A DNA stretch of 64,000 nucleotides from Agelaius tricolor. Its lineage: Eukaryota; Chordata; Aves; Passeriformes; Icteridae. Where the stretch lies: positions 104,845,881 to 104,909,880 of the forward strand of contig JALJCS010000001.1 of NCBI GenBank assembly GCA_023055355.1, given 5' to 3'. This document shows positions 1-13,000 of the stretch, piece after piece (the first letter of the stretch is position 1; each line of letters begins with the position of its first letter). A program made the position numbers and the translations under genes. The notes below the pieces were generated by a model, which ran no database searches, was not told the origin of the DNA, and saw nothing but the letters and a program-made list of their open reading frames with translations.

Positions 1-2998
1 GGCACTTTACAGCCTTTTATTGGCACAGATTTTGCAAAGGAATAAAGATTTATTTATCTGCAAGTTCCTCTTTGTCACATGGCAGTGCGCATGTTCTGGA
101 ATCATGACATGTTTTGCAGATATGCAAGTTGATGACAAACAATTCTGGAGAGGTCTAACACTTTCCTTTGGATGTGTTGATGTAGAAAGCTGGCATGATC
201 ATGTTCCAACTTGAGCATTTGTAGGCATTAACAGATAAAATGGTGAAGTTAAGAGGCTGTAAGATCTTATCCCACAAGCTTTTCAACAGTACATCTCCCT
301 TGACATCAGCAGAGCAGACAATACCTAGAGCGAGCCTGTATTTTATTCCTGGAAATATAAGGTGAAGCCCTGAATCCACTATCCTGCCACTGGTCTCAGC
401 AGTGTGAAGTTTCCACTCAGAACACTTTAGAGAATGAGATAAAAACCTAGGAAATTCTAAGCACATAAGAATGCAAGATGATGTATGTAGAAATATGACT
501 GTCTTGACTAGTAAATTTTGTTGTTAAAAATCACGAGCTTTCTCTTACAAAGATGACTGCATTATAACTCGGAACATTATCTAGAAATAAATATTGAATT
601 CTGGAAAATAAATTGCCTCCAACAGCTTCACTATCCTTTCTCCAAAATGCTCTAAAAAAGGCAAACACACTATCCCACAATGGATCATAAGAGAAACTTA
701 GAATTATGGAACAAAAAGCCAACCTACACACTATACAGTAATGTAGAAACAGAGAAAATGTGTTAATGGGAGCAAGGCTGTGTTGTGACAGCACTCGGAG
801 CAGGCAAAAGCTAATCCAAGAGTTCACATTCAACACCAGTTACAGGGGTAAGCATATAGTGTGTTCTTTCTATACCTCAACATTACTTCAACTGTTGCAA
901 TTCCTATATGGAATTTATATTCACAACTTATAATCAGGTGGTGTGAGGGAAGGTATGGTTGCAGTGACACACCAATTGTGAAAGAAAACACACTTTTGTG
1001 ATTTATTTTGGTAGAACGGACATGGAAAACACATATAAGCCTCACAAAACAAATAAAGTTCTCTTCTCTATTTTAACAATTCTTCAGCAAACTGAACTCC
1101 TCTGAAATTGAGTTTTTCAATTGCATTCTATGACCTTTTTAATCTAACTTCTATGAACAGCTTACTCTTATCAACTTACTTTTTGCCCTTTTAAAGCCTT
1201 ATAAATTTTTTTAAAAAGATATTGCCTTGCCCTTTTCTTTCTGTACTTTTATAAGCTCCCCGGATTGAGGCTTCTTCTTTTGCCCAATATTTTCTTAGTG
1301 TCACACATGCTTAGCAATACAAATTCTCTCCTCCAAGAATCCTTGTCCTGGTCCATGCCTGGACACTTTTCCTACATTGTTGTCATCAAATTGCCATTCA
1401 TTGTTATGCATTCTGGGTATCTCTAAATGCATTTTTATTTGTGATGTCAGGAAGTGCATTGTTATTAAATATTTAGTATGCTGCATCAGGTGAGTATGAA
1501 CTCCGTGATCTTTTTTTGACAGAGCAAATTCCTAATACAATTTTATTTAATTTGAGCTGCACAATGATTCACAAAGAACCTACCTTTACCATATCTGAGT
1601 TTACCCCATTAAACACAGACAGCTATGCTTAAAAACTACCAAAAGTAGTTTTTAAATTTTAGTAGTAGTTTTTATACTGGACAAATCAAGATGGGAAAAT
1701 TAGGTAAGTCATATGCAAAAGAATTAAGTTCAAGAAAAAGGCCTGCATACTTACTCTTCAGTTTTTCACCTAGTACATGAAGAACTTCCAATACTAGCCA
1801 GTTAATATCCAAATGGAGATGTAGTAAGTGCCATGATGGAGGAAAGACCTGTGATTAGAAATATATTTACTAATATGTAACATTTCTTTAGTGAATTCTG
1901 GATACTGTGCTAAGACAGGGTGGTCAGGCTTTGGAACAAGCTGCCCAGGTTTAGTGGTGGAATCACTATTCCTGGAAGGGTTCAAAAACATGTGGATGTG
2001 GCATTTGGGGACATGGCTTAGTGGAGAATGTGGATATGCTGGAGTAGTGGTTGGACTTGACACTCTAAGATGGACTGCAATGAACATTATGAATATTTAT
2101 GATCAAATACAATGTAACATGAAAATGCCATTCAGTTCAAGAAAAAAAAACAAACAAAAAGTTTCATTACAATTCTATCTGTAAGAGGCCGTTCATGAAG
2201 TTTTGATTCAAGCTTGACAAATTACAACATCCTTAGTTAACCTTTTTTTTTCAGAGAAGCATTATGTAGCACAGAAGTTGCTAAAATGAACTTTAAAATA
2301 ACTCCAACATTTTAGTATTCTGCAACATGATTACAGCTGTTTTTAATCAGCTCAACCACTACTGACATGCTAAATAAATGTCCAAAATGCTGCTTCTCAG
2401 CAGATCATTCCTCTCCAGATACTAGTTTGTACAACACAAGCCTGAAATTCCTTTTCTGTCTTTATAAAAGATTTGAAAGCATTAGCTATGTGTATGCACA
2501 AATCCTAATGGTGTATACTTCAGTAGTATTTAATGCTGCTCTGCCTCCTTCCACATCTGCACTTTTCTTTTATAAAAAAATCTTTTCCCATTCTGTATCA
2601 GATTTCAGAATGTATTTTTAAAGAAATGCCCCTCCTACTGGGATGCTCAGAAATTTTAAACATTACTACAGACAAAGACCAAGGAATTTTTTAAACAAGC
2701 TATGCTAATTCAAGCCTACTTATCTACCTGTAATTGGTACTATCATTTGTATACTATAGGAAGAATTCTTGTTCTTTTTGGAACAAGGGCAGCTTGTTCC
2801 AAAGCTACAGAATGAAAATAGGTAAATAAAACAACAGAAAATCCAGATCTAATTAGTTCTGTTTACCAAGTAGAGGATGGCACTTAAAAAAGAAAAAAAT
2901 AAAAACAAACCAAAAAGATTAACTTATATTAAGCCAAAATTTTTCAAGTTGAATATGTAATGCCACATAAAAAAATAAAATTATAGAAAGACAACAAC
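1..2998. other. MMS22L intron 6 (partial)
   Basis: AT-rich intron downstream (on the minus strand) of exon 6. Apart from the CR1 fragment at about 1880-2080 and a small hairpin at 1629-1655, no exon or gene is recognised. Confidence 0.8.
1880..2080 (+). mobile_element. CR1 LINE 3' fragment
   Basis: The run ACAAGCTGCCCAGG, GAAGGGTTCAAAAACATGTGG, GACATGGCTTAGTGG and GTGGTTGGACTTGACA is the familiar order of the CR1 3' region in the sense direction. It is 5' truncated and lacks the very last tail repeats. It lies in MMS22L intron 6, antisense to the gene. Confidence 0.85.
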
Positions 2999-3176
2999 CT
3001 TTGCCTGATTTTGAATAGTAAATGCTGCCAGGACATTACTAGGAAGTTCACAAAGGCGACCAACATGCACAGTCAAAGCATGAAGCTCTTCCACCAACAC
3101 TGATGGTAACTGAGCTTCTAGTTCTTCATAAGGATGCAGCACTCTATCATTTTCCACCTTAGGGGGTTCCAGATAC
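2999..3176 (-). CDS. MMS22L: MMS22L exon 6 (last exon in the window)
   Basis: This 178-nt exon encodes RYLEPPKVENDRVLHPYEEL and AQLPSVLVEELHALTVHVGR, ending QNQAK in phase 0, where human continues from QNQIK into LFPPSW. The donor AAAG|GTTGTTG is far from consensus. Reading through it gives VVVFL and a stop within six codons. The next exon (human LFPPSWHLLHLHLDIHW) was not found in bases 1-2998. Confidence 0.93.
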
Positions 3177-6100
3177 CTGAATGTACAGAAAAATACAATA
3201 CACACCATCAGAAAACAGTTAAGTAGCAGCTACACAAAGCTCAGTACCCCATTTAATAAAATGTGTGTAAATCTCACCTGAAGATGAAAACTTTCACATA
3301 ATGCAAAAATTTAAGACATTGATGCCTGATGCTCTCTGCTTCAGAGTGCAAGTGTGCAGCTTGACCTGAAGTAAAAGAGACCAGAAGCTTAAAGCAGATG
3401 TCAAGCACACCATGACTTGTTTAACATTTGCATTCTCCACAGTAATTAGACCAGACCACTAGAAAGACATCCTCTGAGGACAAGCTGGGAGGTGACTGAT
3501 GGTAAATACCCACTCCTAAATGTCATTTTGCCAGAGAGATCCATTCTTTGTCTTATCATCTCAGGCATATATCCAGATACAGACAGTAGTCACTCAGGAA
3601 AGGTGAGGGTAAGTACTCTCAGTGCCAGAAGAAATCATTCAGCCCTACTGCCCTGCTTCCTGACTGCTTTCAAGACACCTTCAGTAAAGACATGGGTAAA
3701 AGAATTTGTCAGTACCCTCTTCTCTGGACATACTTAAACTGTGATAAGGTTCAATAATAAGGTACAAATAAGTTCAATAAGGTGAACTTATTTGTAAATA
3801 TGCTTTGTAACTTTTCCTTGGAAGCATCACTGTTGCACAGAACCTTCAGTTGTGTAATGCTAAGAGGCATCCATTCACAATCCTGCCTTTCACTTGCAGT
3901 TCACTTTCAACTGCTTTCAGGCAGTTATTCTGGCTCTATGTCTCCTTTCCTTTGTTCTCTGAAGCTATTGTTCTCATGGTGTTACCATCCTCACCTTGCA
4001 CCTACAAGCTCAAACATCCCCATTAGAGCAGAGATTCACTGGAAGTTATTGCCACTGTGTTAGAATCACTCCTTATTTATTCCTTTACCTTGCCTTGTAG
4101 CTTTTAGCTTGTATTAGTGCATAATAAACAAAATAACTGCTGCCCAACAATATATATACACACAGAAGCTTAACAAGCAGTCAGCCTGCAACATGATTAC
4201 AACACATGCTGATTATTCAGAGCATCTTCAATGCAAGCATCAAATGAGGGCCTTGAGCAGGACCAAATGAAAGTGCATCACCCTAGAGGAGATGCATGGC
4301 AAAAACTCTTGGTCACCTACTACACTGGACTGCAGAGCCAGGGAAAGACAGTTCTTCTTGCTCCTCTCCCCAGCTGACCACTGGGGAGTCTTCCCATTTT
4401 TTTGATCTTGCTCTCACTCTCCCTTTTGTTTTCCCCCACCTCCTCCAATTACCTGGAAGTTCTGGAAGTTCATGACACTTGTTACAGATGCCAAAAATAA
4501 AGCTTTGTGCATACAATTCTATCTCAACATCTTTTGAGCATCAACACTAAGTGGGCAAAGCAAACCATTCTGGTATAAGCACCAGAATATTCCAGTGTAC
4601 AGCCTACCTGCACCACACCAGAAGCCATAGTATCTGCCATGGTAATGAACCAAAAGTTTGGAACAGAGTGAATTGATCCTCTTAAAGCAATTATTTATAG
4701 ATATTACTGCTGATTTGTACAAATAACAAATACTGAATCCTAAATTCTCAGAAGAACTGTTTAAACGGAATTTTATATTACAGTATTTTCACATGCCTTC
4801 TTCATTACACAGTTCTCAGTACAAAGTCTCCAAAGGCAATCAAGACTGATAGGAAATGAAATTTAAAGTAAAACATTGATATCTATATAAACACACAGTA
4901 CAACATAGATTTACTGAGCCAAAACTCTTAAATGGCGTTCCAACAGTGGTGACAGCACATTTTTTTAAGAGACATCAATAATAACATTACCCTCTGACCA
5001 TTTAAAATACTTCAATCCTCATGACACCCTTCTACTACTAGCCCACTTCTATAAAGGGGGAACTGAGTCACAGCTGAATCAGTGACTTGCTTCTGATTCA
5101 GAAAGAAAGCCTGGTGCAAAGCACAAAATTCAAGTTCTTCATTTTACTAGCTTAATTGACAAGTGGAAGAATGGGATACAAAGAAGAGAACACAACCAAG
5201 CAGATGCTTAAATTTAAGTGAAAAATAACCCCACAGAAGAGTTTCTTCAGTGAGTTTCTTTCTGTAGTTGAAAACTACATAACAGTTTCTTGATGATGAA
5301 CTGCACATGAAAGAAGCTTGATGATAAATTCACATCAATTATTTAAATGGCAGAACATCACAATATTAAAAAAACAATAGCAATGTGTAAAAATATTCAC
5401 TCATAGAACACTAGCACAGTATCTGTAATAACAAGACATTATAGACAGTTTATTTCTGAGTAATTACTGAACTTCTCAACTTGCTAAGTAATTCAGCCTT
5501 CAACTTATAATAAGCCCAAGGCTGCAATAATCCTTCAGAAACATGCTGCTTCTCATGCCTCAGTATTGAGTTGAAAGAAAGCATTTTGTAGTGATCCCAT
5601 TTTATTGATCCTACTGCAAAGATAAACTAAGTTTGTAAATAACTCAAAACTAACCAAATCTAACTAACTCGTTTAAACATTAGCCAATGAAACACTGAGA
5701 AAAGATTCAAGCCACTACCTTTGTAACTAAAATAATTGTTGGGATGATCAATGAAAATTTCTGGTTTTAATTAAAAGAGTTAATAGTTTTGCCGAATCCT
5801 GCTCTAGGGGTGACACCTTAAGTCAAATTATTGCAAAATGCCCTACTAAGGATTGCTCTGTCCATCTAGCTTTACAGGTAAATCTGGTTTCAAACTGACT
5901 CCCAGCATTTCCACTCTATCTATTTCCCTACTATTTTACCTCACTAGGTTGCCTATATTTCTACCCTAACTGCAGTTTTATGCTGCTTATAAAGGAGCAG
6001 TTCTGAGGCACACTCCAAAATCCCTTGGTCAAGAGTCAAAGCACAAGCGTGATCTGTGAGAATTTACTTCTTTAATGAAAGGTAGTCAGTTGCCTATTGC

Positions 6101-9100
6101 AATGTCAAATTAAATTCATAAAACTTACCAAAATCAGATGAACTCATTTGTACTAGGTTTTCCAGTCTGTGTATCTGTTGCCTAATTAAAGGAATACAAA
6201 GATTTATGGTATTTATAGAGGTAAAAGTTGTTTAACTCCACTTTAGTAAACGTAAAATAGAACAGAGAAAGGTAAGAGCTGTTTCTTGCTTTGTAGCTCT
6301 GAAAAAGTTTATGCAAATGTAATTTAGAAAACAGTTTTAGTGAAAAGCAATGGACACATCCAAGTGTGAAGGGATGACATTGAATAGACTTTGTGCATGT
6401 TTATAAATCATTAAACAAAGTAAAAAAAATCCCTAAACAATTGTCTGAATATTGGGGAAGGCAAAAAACAACAATACAGACAAAAACCCCCAAAAGCCAT
6501 TCCCTGCAACTGATCTTACCACAAGCATAACACAACTTCATATTTGACCACAGATTAAACCTAAAAGTTAGTTCTCATGGCATATACTCAGTACACACTA
6601 AATTAATCCACTTGTGAATGTGCATTAGTACATCCTGTCTGCAGCTTCTCCCGTTCCTGGTTAAGGTAGTCAGCTCCTTAACTACAGGACAAAGCATAAA
6701 CAACAACAAAAAGAGCAGAGTAAAAGAAGATGTCTTTAGAAAAGTTAAAGCTCAGTTCAGTTTTGGAGAGGAAAGAGAACATTTTTAAAGAAGCCCAGTG
6801 CCACTGCAAACGAAGATTTAAAAAAAAAAAAGCTGTAGCATAGGTAAATACTCAGCCACATTCTATAACAACTGTTATTTGCAAGTGGTTGTCCAGTAGA
6901 ATCTCCACAGAGATAAAGCAGTACTAAACTGAATATATGAAAAGCACAACTGTGTCAGACAGACTTTTGAAAGAAAATGCTGCATAAATTGAGGAGAGAG
7001 CTCTCTGCCTCATTTCTTATACAGTCAAAGCAATAACTACTGAAGGATTCTAAAATAGGCTACTTGGATCTAACACAAATCAAATGTTCTTATGAAAAAA
7101 ACCCTGAAAACTAGGAAGCATTTAAAAGACACAAGAAGCATCTAAAAGACAAAACTACAAGTTGTAACTTGCATATTAAAGTGCATACAGACAGTAAAAT
7201 GATCTCACTTCACTCTATCTTGTTTTCTTGGATAAAGCCATGTCAGCTACCCTTCCATCATTTAGGTGAGTTGTAGAGTTTTTTGTCTGTTTGGAAATCA
7301 AAGTTGAATTTTTGACTGGATTTTTCAAGGATTTCAACCATGTAAAAAGGAAGGAAGTCTGAAGCAGGAGGGCTTTATGAAACAGGGCTGTTGAGACTGG
7401 TGTTTAGAGAAGGAAGGTATGAGAAAGGAGTGACAGCAAAAAAAAAAAAAAGAAAAATACTCCCCAGTGAATTGACAAAGACAGAACACAGTGGGCTGAT
7501 AAAATTAAAGCACAAACTGGGCAAAAGAAACATAACAAAAATACCATTATTTAAATAAATCATTTTAGTTTCAATCTGCATTTGTACCTCAAGGATTGAT
7601 CCTCATGGCTGTTAATCATTAAATCATTTGATTTGCAAATACACATTCTGACAGATAAACTGTTACTTCTGTTTTTTAATCAAAGATATATTATCTTAAT
7701 ATACCCACTTAAATGGTTACATAGTCTCATTCACTTTGACTCACGCTTCTCTCACATGAAAACCCATAAGTAAAATTTTTACTATGCAATTACTATTTTA
7801 ACTTGTAGTTCTGCAGTATACTGTTATTTATTACAATATTTTAAAACTGCTAATCATTTTTAATTACAATATTAAATATAATCTCAGACATTAAAAGAAA
7901 CTAGCTTTCTGTAGGCATATATTTAAACATAGATGTAAACTTTACTTCATAAACATAACTATTTACAGCCACCCTATCTTCAAAAACTACGGTAACTTGT
8001 ACTTAACATATTCAATTTCCACAGTGGAAAAAGCAGAAAAAGCAGTTTTTCTACTTTTAGCTGTCAACTGAAAAAAACAAATGAAAGTGTTCCATTTTAT
8101 GACTGAACACATGAACTGAATGTCTTTGCAGAGACATCCCCCTTTGCAGAGGAACTTGTCACACCAAAAGACAACTTAGCAACCAAACACTTGGCCAAGA
8201 GTTAGCTGAAATCCATTATTCCTACCAGGTCAGTAGGTTTTAAAGAATGTACAGTTTGAATAACTTAAAAACCATATTATGACTTATGTTCATCTCTATT
8301 ACAATTACAGAGCAATTTACATTACAGGAAAAAAACTTTAAAAATAGCCATTTAATTCAACGTTCCTGTGTCACTGCCCAGTGATTCTATGTTAATGAAC
8401 AGTTAAAAATCCGACTAAATACTGAAACTTTTAACAGAATTATACTCCTATCTCCCACTTTATCACTTTGGGTTTTTTTTAAAAACACAGTGAGGTCAAA
8501 GCTTGCATCAAGCAAGCAAAGCTAAATAATAGTGCTTTTAATACACTTCCAGTCATCTATGTCACCATGTTCCCATAAGCCAGACCCTATTAATCATGTT
8601 GCACATCATGCCCTTGGTCATACCCTAAAGGGATGGAAGAATCCCCTGCAAAGAAAGGAACGATGGAATACACCATATATATTTGTGAAATCATACAAAA
8701 GCTCCTCTCCCATCCACTCTCTGTATGTGCTGTACATCCTGAGGATTATCAGTAGCAAAGAGGATTATCAGTGATCTGTGTATTTGCATTGACCAGATTA
8801 AGCATCTACATTGAATTAGTCAAACACTGAGTAACTGTATCTGAAGAGATTGCTGAAGCTATCCTAATCCAAACAATTGAAGAAAGCACTGCATCTAGCA
8901 TTTATAGTATTTGATTTTTAACCTCCACTTTCCTTTATGCACAAAAAAGGACTAAAAATCTTCAAAAGACAACTTCAATTATATGGGTAGCACAATCTCA
9001 TTCAAGGAAATCTTATATAGTCTATTCATATAATTCTGAAGCTAGAGCCCTCTAAATTAACCCCAACAATCTGTTGTAATAACTATATTTAATTTTTTTT

Positions 9101-11734
9101 ATTATCTGGTGATGCCTCAGATATGCATCACACTACTTAGAAACTTAATAATAAGTCACATAATATTAAGAACCCGTGACACAATGTACTTCTTCCTGCA
9201 ATTCCATCTGTGTCCTATCCATCACTTACTGGAGCATTAAACAGACAGCACTAACCATTTTTAGATGCATTGCACAGCCTAGTCTTTTATGATGTTTTAA
9301 ATCTGAAGGTTGTTACACCCTTACAGAAGGTATAATTACAGATGTGGATTAATTATAAAATACAATGTTATCATACCCAAGTAATCCAAAGAGAAATCCA
9401 CAGGATTCAACTAATGCCGTTTCAGTGACCCACTGAAAGCCAAACAATTCCACTGTATTTTCTTCATAGTCATTTGGAGAAGGATCTAGTCTCAGCAAAA
9501 CCCTGCAAAATAGAGCCAACAATATTCATGCATTTTCCAGTAATAAACCTATGGAGTACAATATCTACAGCTGGCTTATGTACCACCAATACTTTCTGAA
9601 TACATCAGCAACGTGTACATGACAGATGTCTCAAAGACAGTTGTACCTTTTAGAGCAATATGATCTATAGAAATACAACAACTCCTAGCTTCAAAAGCAT
9701 AAAAACAGGATATAGTCACAGGTCACAGTAGATTTTGGAAAAGAAAATTAACAGGTTACTTCCTTGATGTATTTTCATACTTACAAAGGGGCTGAGACAT
9801 TACACACAGACTATGAGGAGAAGATGCTGCAATGTAAGATAATGCACTGCTCTGTATGCTTGAGATCTGTCTCAAGGCACACTATATACTCAGTAACTAA
9901 CACTAGAACATACATTTATTCATTTACATATATTTAATAATATTTATACTGAACACACTGCTAAAAGCACACTTTAAGGCAGATGAACAGATGAGGCTCA
10001 AAATGGGACCTTGTCACTATAACTTAAGCTAACACTAGGCCATGATTATCCTCTGCTCTTGCTAAAGAAAAATTAAATAATACCAGAAGTAGCATTTTAC
10101 TCAAAGTGGAGAAAAATTAGACACCTGTGTTAAAACATCATAATTGTACAAATAAAAAAATGTTTCATTAACATGCATTAAAAAAAATTGCAGCAAACTG
10201 CATGACAGCATGGTAAATTGTTTTAGAATTTTCCCACTGCCTTTCATAAAATAATCCCACATAGATGAAGCTCAATTCTCTACTAAGTAAAAACTATCAT
10301 TATTTTAAAAATTGAAAATATATACTTGGCAAGCATTTAGTTTCCATTATATTACACACCAAATTCACATTCTGCTTGAACTATGTTTCATTCTCAGAGG
10401 CAAAAAGACAATCTGATGAATAATTGGCTCAATCTCCCCTAACACTTTAGTTCACTTGGTAACTTTCTGAATACTGGACTGTTTTGAAGCCTCTAGCAAC
10501 TAAATCCAGCTACTCCAGTTCCAAGCAACGATGACAGAAGAGTCCCTCACATGGAGGCTTTTCCAGGACTTTGCAATCCAGGTAGACAACATAAATACAC
10601 AGTGGAAGAACCGAGTTATCACAACTATAGTGACTGGGAAACCTGTCTACATACAAGCTCCTCAGTGAGTTTTAATGACAGAAACAATTTCAGGTGAAAT
10701 GTTTCTTCGTCAATGTGGAATCCACTACTGATATATTAATGCAGATACAGGATCCCTCAATCATCTACTTGATGTAAATTTGAATGAATGTGCTCTGATG
10801 CAACTAAAAAATATGATAGATAAGGCAGAGAAAGGGGGAGGTGCAGTGGACCCCCCCTTAAGCCTTTAGAGAAAACACTGTGAAAATAAAGTAACAACAC
10901 AAAATACAAAGCCTGGCAGGAAGACAGACAGACAGAAAGATTAAGCTTTTGTAGGAAAAACAAGACAATCCCTGTAAGATGAGCAAACAGCACAGAAAAC
11001 TAAGCTGAATGACAGACAATAAGGCAAATGACAATTAAACCAAAGTGACATTTTAAAAATCTCACAGAAAATACTTATTTGCTATGCCTATGACTTCAGA
11101 ACCTTAAACCCAGAATGCATGCAAGGGTGAAGCTTTGAGAAAGATGGTCTTAAAGCTACTAACCAGGGCAAGCTCCAGCAGTTTGGGGAAACCAGGCAGA
11201 GAGAAAAATGGCCAGCATTTATTAGAGCACATGACTGGGAAAAGCAGTACTGAAACCTCCTCAGAAATTCAGATGCTGCTGCCCAACAGGCCAGTTTTGA
11301 GTTATCCTAACAGGCTTGTAAATGTCCGTTACAGTATCTTAAAAGTAAGTTCAGAAAGCTAAGAACTGCTTCTAGAGCACCGTTGAAGCTGTTTATCAAC
11401 ACAACAGTGCTTCCCACTTTGGTATCACCAAGCTGATTTCAGGATCAGAAGAGCTGGAGAACAAACTGATTTAGAAACCTGTCAGCACCAAACATGAGTG
11501 GAAAGAACATCTTAGAAGGCTTTTTTTATATTTGTAATTCAAAAATATCCCATACCTCTTAAGAGACCCACTTGCTAAATAAGACTCTGCAGAGAACCTT
11601 CTCCCTCCATTTTGGCTGTCAAAGGCACAAGTAAAGAAAGATGGCCTTGAGTTCTCATGCTCCACTTCCATCGCCAGCTCCAAGCTTTCAGTGAGAAACG
11701 AGGATGTGGAGGAAGCCCCACAGTCATCCTCCAT
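2999..11734 (-). CDS. MMS22L: MMS22L, N-terminal 208 residues (exons 2-6; gene continues past the left edge)
   Basis: MMS22L binds TONSL. The complex is loaded with RAD51 at stalled or broken replication forks in the nucleus and promotes homologous recombination. Joining 11734-11556, 9502-9377, 6181-6129, 3365-3278 and 3176-2999 on the minus strand gives 624 nt, exactly 208 codons, with every GT/AG boundary in phase. The protein starts MEDDCGASSTSSFLTESLEL. It contains FGFQWVTETALVES, FLHYVKVFIFRYL and HPYEELEAQLPSVLVEELH, which match the human MMS22L N-terminus as I remember it (MENCSAASTFLTDSLELE, WVTETALV, FLHYVKVFIFRYL, HPYEALEAQLPSVL). The human protein is about 1,240 residues, so roughly one sixth is here. 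The ATG at 11734 is chosen because it aligns with the human start; the frame upstream has only a GTG at the splice junction. No frameshift or in-frame stop is seen. The identification is firm. The only weak point is the unusual donor after exon 6. Confidence 0.97.
3278..3365 (-). CDS. MMS22L: MMS22L exon 5
   Basis: This 88-nt exon lies between acceptor TTTTACTTCAG and donor CTTCAG|GTGAGA. It encodes QAAHLHSEAESIRHQCLKFL then HYVKVFIF, and ends with two bases of an Arg codon completed by exon 6. HYVKVFIFRYL is the best conserved block in this part of the protein. The intron to exon 6 is only 101 bp. Confidence 0.95.
3366..6128. other. MMS22L intron 4
   Basis: AT-rich intron with no recognised exon. 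A probable old MIR lies at about 5030-5160. Short reading frames near 3500-4060 and 4310-4720 show no recognisable protein. Confidence 0.75.
5030..5160 (-). repeat. Probable MIR-type ancient SINE, antisense
   Basis: ATCCTCATGACACCCTT, then CTATAAAGGGGGAACTGAGTC and CAGTGACTTGC, follows the MIR core in reverse (CATTTTACAGATGAGGAAACTGAGGC... AAGTGACTTGC). It is strongly diverged. Confidence 0.5.
6129..6181 (-). CDS. MMS22L: MMS22L exon 4 (53-nt exon)
   Basis: A short exon between acceptor TTTAATTAG and donor GATTTTG|GTAAGT. It encodes QQIHRLENLVQMSSSDF, which aligns with human RQQLYNLETLLQSSCDF. It is recognised through phase agreement with both neighbours. No ATG-based open frame marks it. 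Confidence 0.92.
6182..9376. other. MMS22L intron 3
   Basis: AT-rich intron of about 3.2 kb. No exon, recognisable repeat or RNA gene seen, apart from short A-rich runs at about 6820 and 7440. Confidence 0.75.
9377..9502 (-). CDS. MMS22L: MMS22L exon 3
   Basis: This 126-nt exon lies between acceptor TTTTGCAG and donor CTTGG|GTATGA. It completes Arg60 and encodes LDPSPNDYEENTVELFG and FQWVTETALVESCGFLFGLL. The WVTETALV block is identical to the human protein. It leaves two bases (GG) that pair with the first base of exon 4 to make Gly. Confidence 0.95.
9503..11555. other. MMS22L intron 2
   Basis: About 2 kb of AT-rich intron. CAGATGAACAGATGAGGCTC near 9980 may be a remnant of an antisense MIR. 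Nothing else is recognised. Confidence 0.7.
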
Positions 11735-11743
11735 TGTTTTCAC
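11556..11743 (-). CDS. MMS22L: MMS22L exon 2 (first coding exon, start codon at 11734-11732)
   Basis: The acceptor is a T-rich tract ending GGGCCAG before GTGAAAACAATGG. Nine untranslated bases precede the ATG. The exon encodes residues 1-59 plus two bases of codon 60 (AG|G, Arg). It contains SFFTCAFDS and GGRRFSAESYLASGSLK, which parallel human YFSCAVD and GGKHFSGESYLCSGALK. The donor is AAGAG|GTATGG. Confidence 0.95.
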
Positions 11744-12787
11744 CTGGCCCAGAAAAAAAAATAGTTAAATACAAAAATACTCATAGAATTTCTTCAAATG
11801 AATTTCTCATTGTTACAACTCCACATCATCCTTCAGGTCAAGTGAGGACACAGATCCAACCAACTGTAACACTGAAGTAAAAGCTGAGAGACACCACCAA
11901 GAAGGGCAACCAGGGTCACATGCCCTGTCAAACAATTCTGCACCTTTGTGCAACCACATCTTCCTCGTTGAACAGAGCCTGTTCAAGAAGACACATCAGT
12001 GACTTAAAAAAAAAAACAAACAAATATTTTCTTCTGGTTTGGCTCTCTAAATTAATTAGTGATGAGGTTCGACTAGCAGTAGGTTATAACATGAGGCAGG
12101 AATGCATTACAAAGCTACTTCCTGCAACACTTCATTTTATGACCAGAGTAGCCATGCTATGGAAGTCCATCATGTACTACAGGCTTATAATATTAAAAAC
12201 AAAAATCTAACTACCCGGGAATCTGAAAAAAAAAGAGAAACAGAACGAAAAAAGGATTACCATGTCCAAAAGAAGTTCACTGTACAGTTAATATTAGTGT
12301 ATTCATACTTTATACAATATACTGAAAGAGCAGAATTAGGCAACAGGTGTCAGAGAGGCCTATAAAATATGCAAACAATATAACTAGAACGCTAAATTAA
12401 AGTTTTCAACTTCTTTGCTGGTAGATCTTGATATGGTTCTTACAAAACTAATCTACACAATGGCTAGAGGTTGGTAATACAGAAGCTTAACTAAAATATA
12501 TGCTCAAGGGGAAAAGAAAAGTTTCCGTTCTACCTTCTCACATCCATTCCCATTCCTGTGGAACAGGCGGCTGGGAAAGTAGAAAAAGAATGACTTCTGT
12601 GCTCCAGTTTACAGCCAGACCCTCTGCAGGGGTGTCGGGACACACCTACAGGGAATGATCTCAGCCACAAGAGCTCCAAGGAAAGCCTGTTCAGTTCAGG
12701 GAACCAAAATCGCCCCACAGGACAGAAACCCCTGGGGAAACAGTTACATAAGAGAGCAGCTCTTCCCGGCTGCCATCATTTCCTTAC
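11744..12787. other. MMS22L intron 1
   Basis: About 1 kb between the proposed noncoding exon 1 and the first coding exon. AT-rich at the exon 2 side and gradually GC-richer towards the promoter. No other feature seen. Confidence 0.6.
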
Positions 12788-13000
12788 CTGTCTACCACAT
12801 CCCTAACGCAGCGGAAACAAATGAGCGCTTTAAGCACCTCAACCTCCTTGTCCTCCTGGAAGCAGAACCTTCCAGGCGGCTGCAATCCGCGGGCAGCAGC
12901 TGCAAAGCGGCGGGAGCAGCGCTGTGGGCCGCCGGGACGCGCCCACGAACACGACCCACACGCGTAACGCCTGGGCCCCGCGCCGCCCCCTCTGCCCGGA
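12788..13000 (-). other. MMS22L: Probable noncoding exon 1 (5' UTR) of MMS22L; upstream limit approximate
   Basis: On the minus strand GTAGACAG|GTAAGG at 12788/12787 is a near-perfect splice donor at the edge of the CpG island, and exon 2 begins with 5' UTR sequence. Splicing 12788 to 11743 would give a leader with only nine bases of exon 2 before the ATG. The transcription start is not visible. I place it inside the CpG island, so the 13000 end is only nominal. Confidence 0.6.

Noticed and set aside
1..2998. Search for MMS22L exon 7 (LFPPSWHLLHLHL)
   Set aside because: No minus-strand frame with this motif is present. The exon must lie beyond the left edge.
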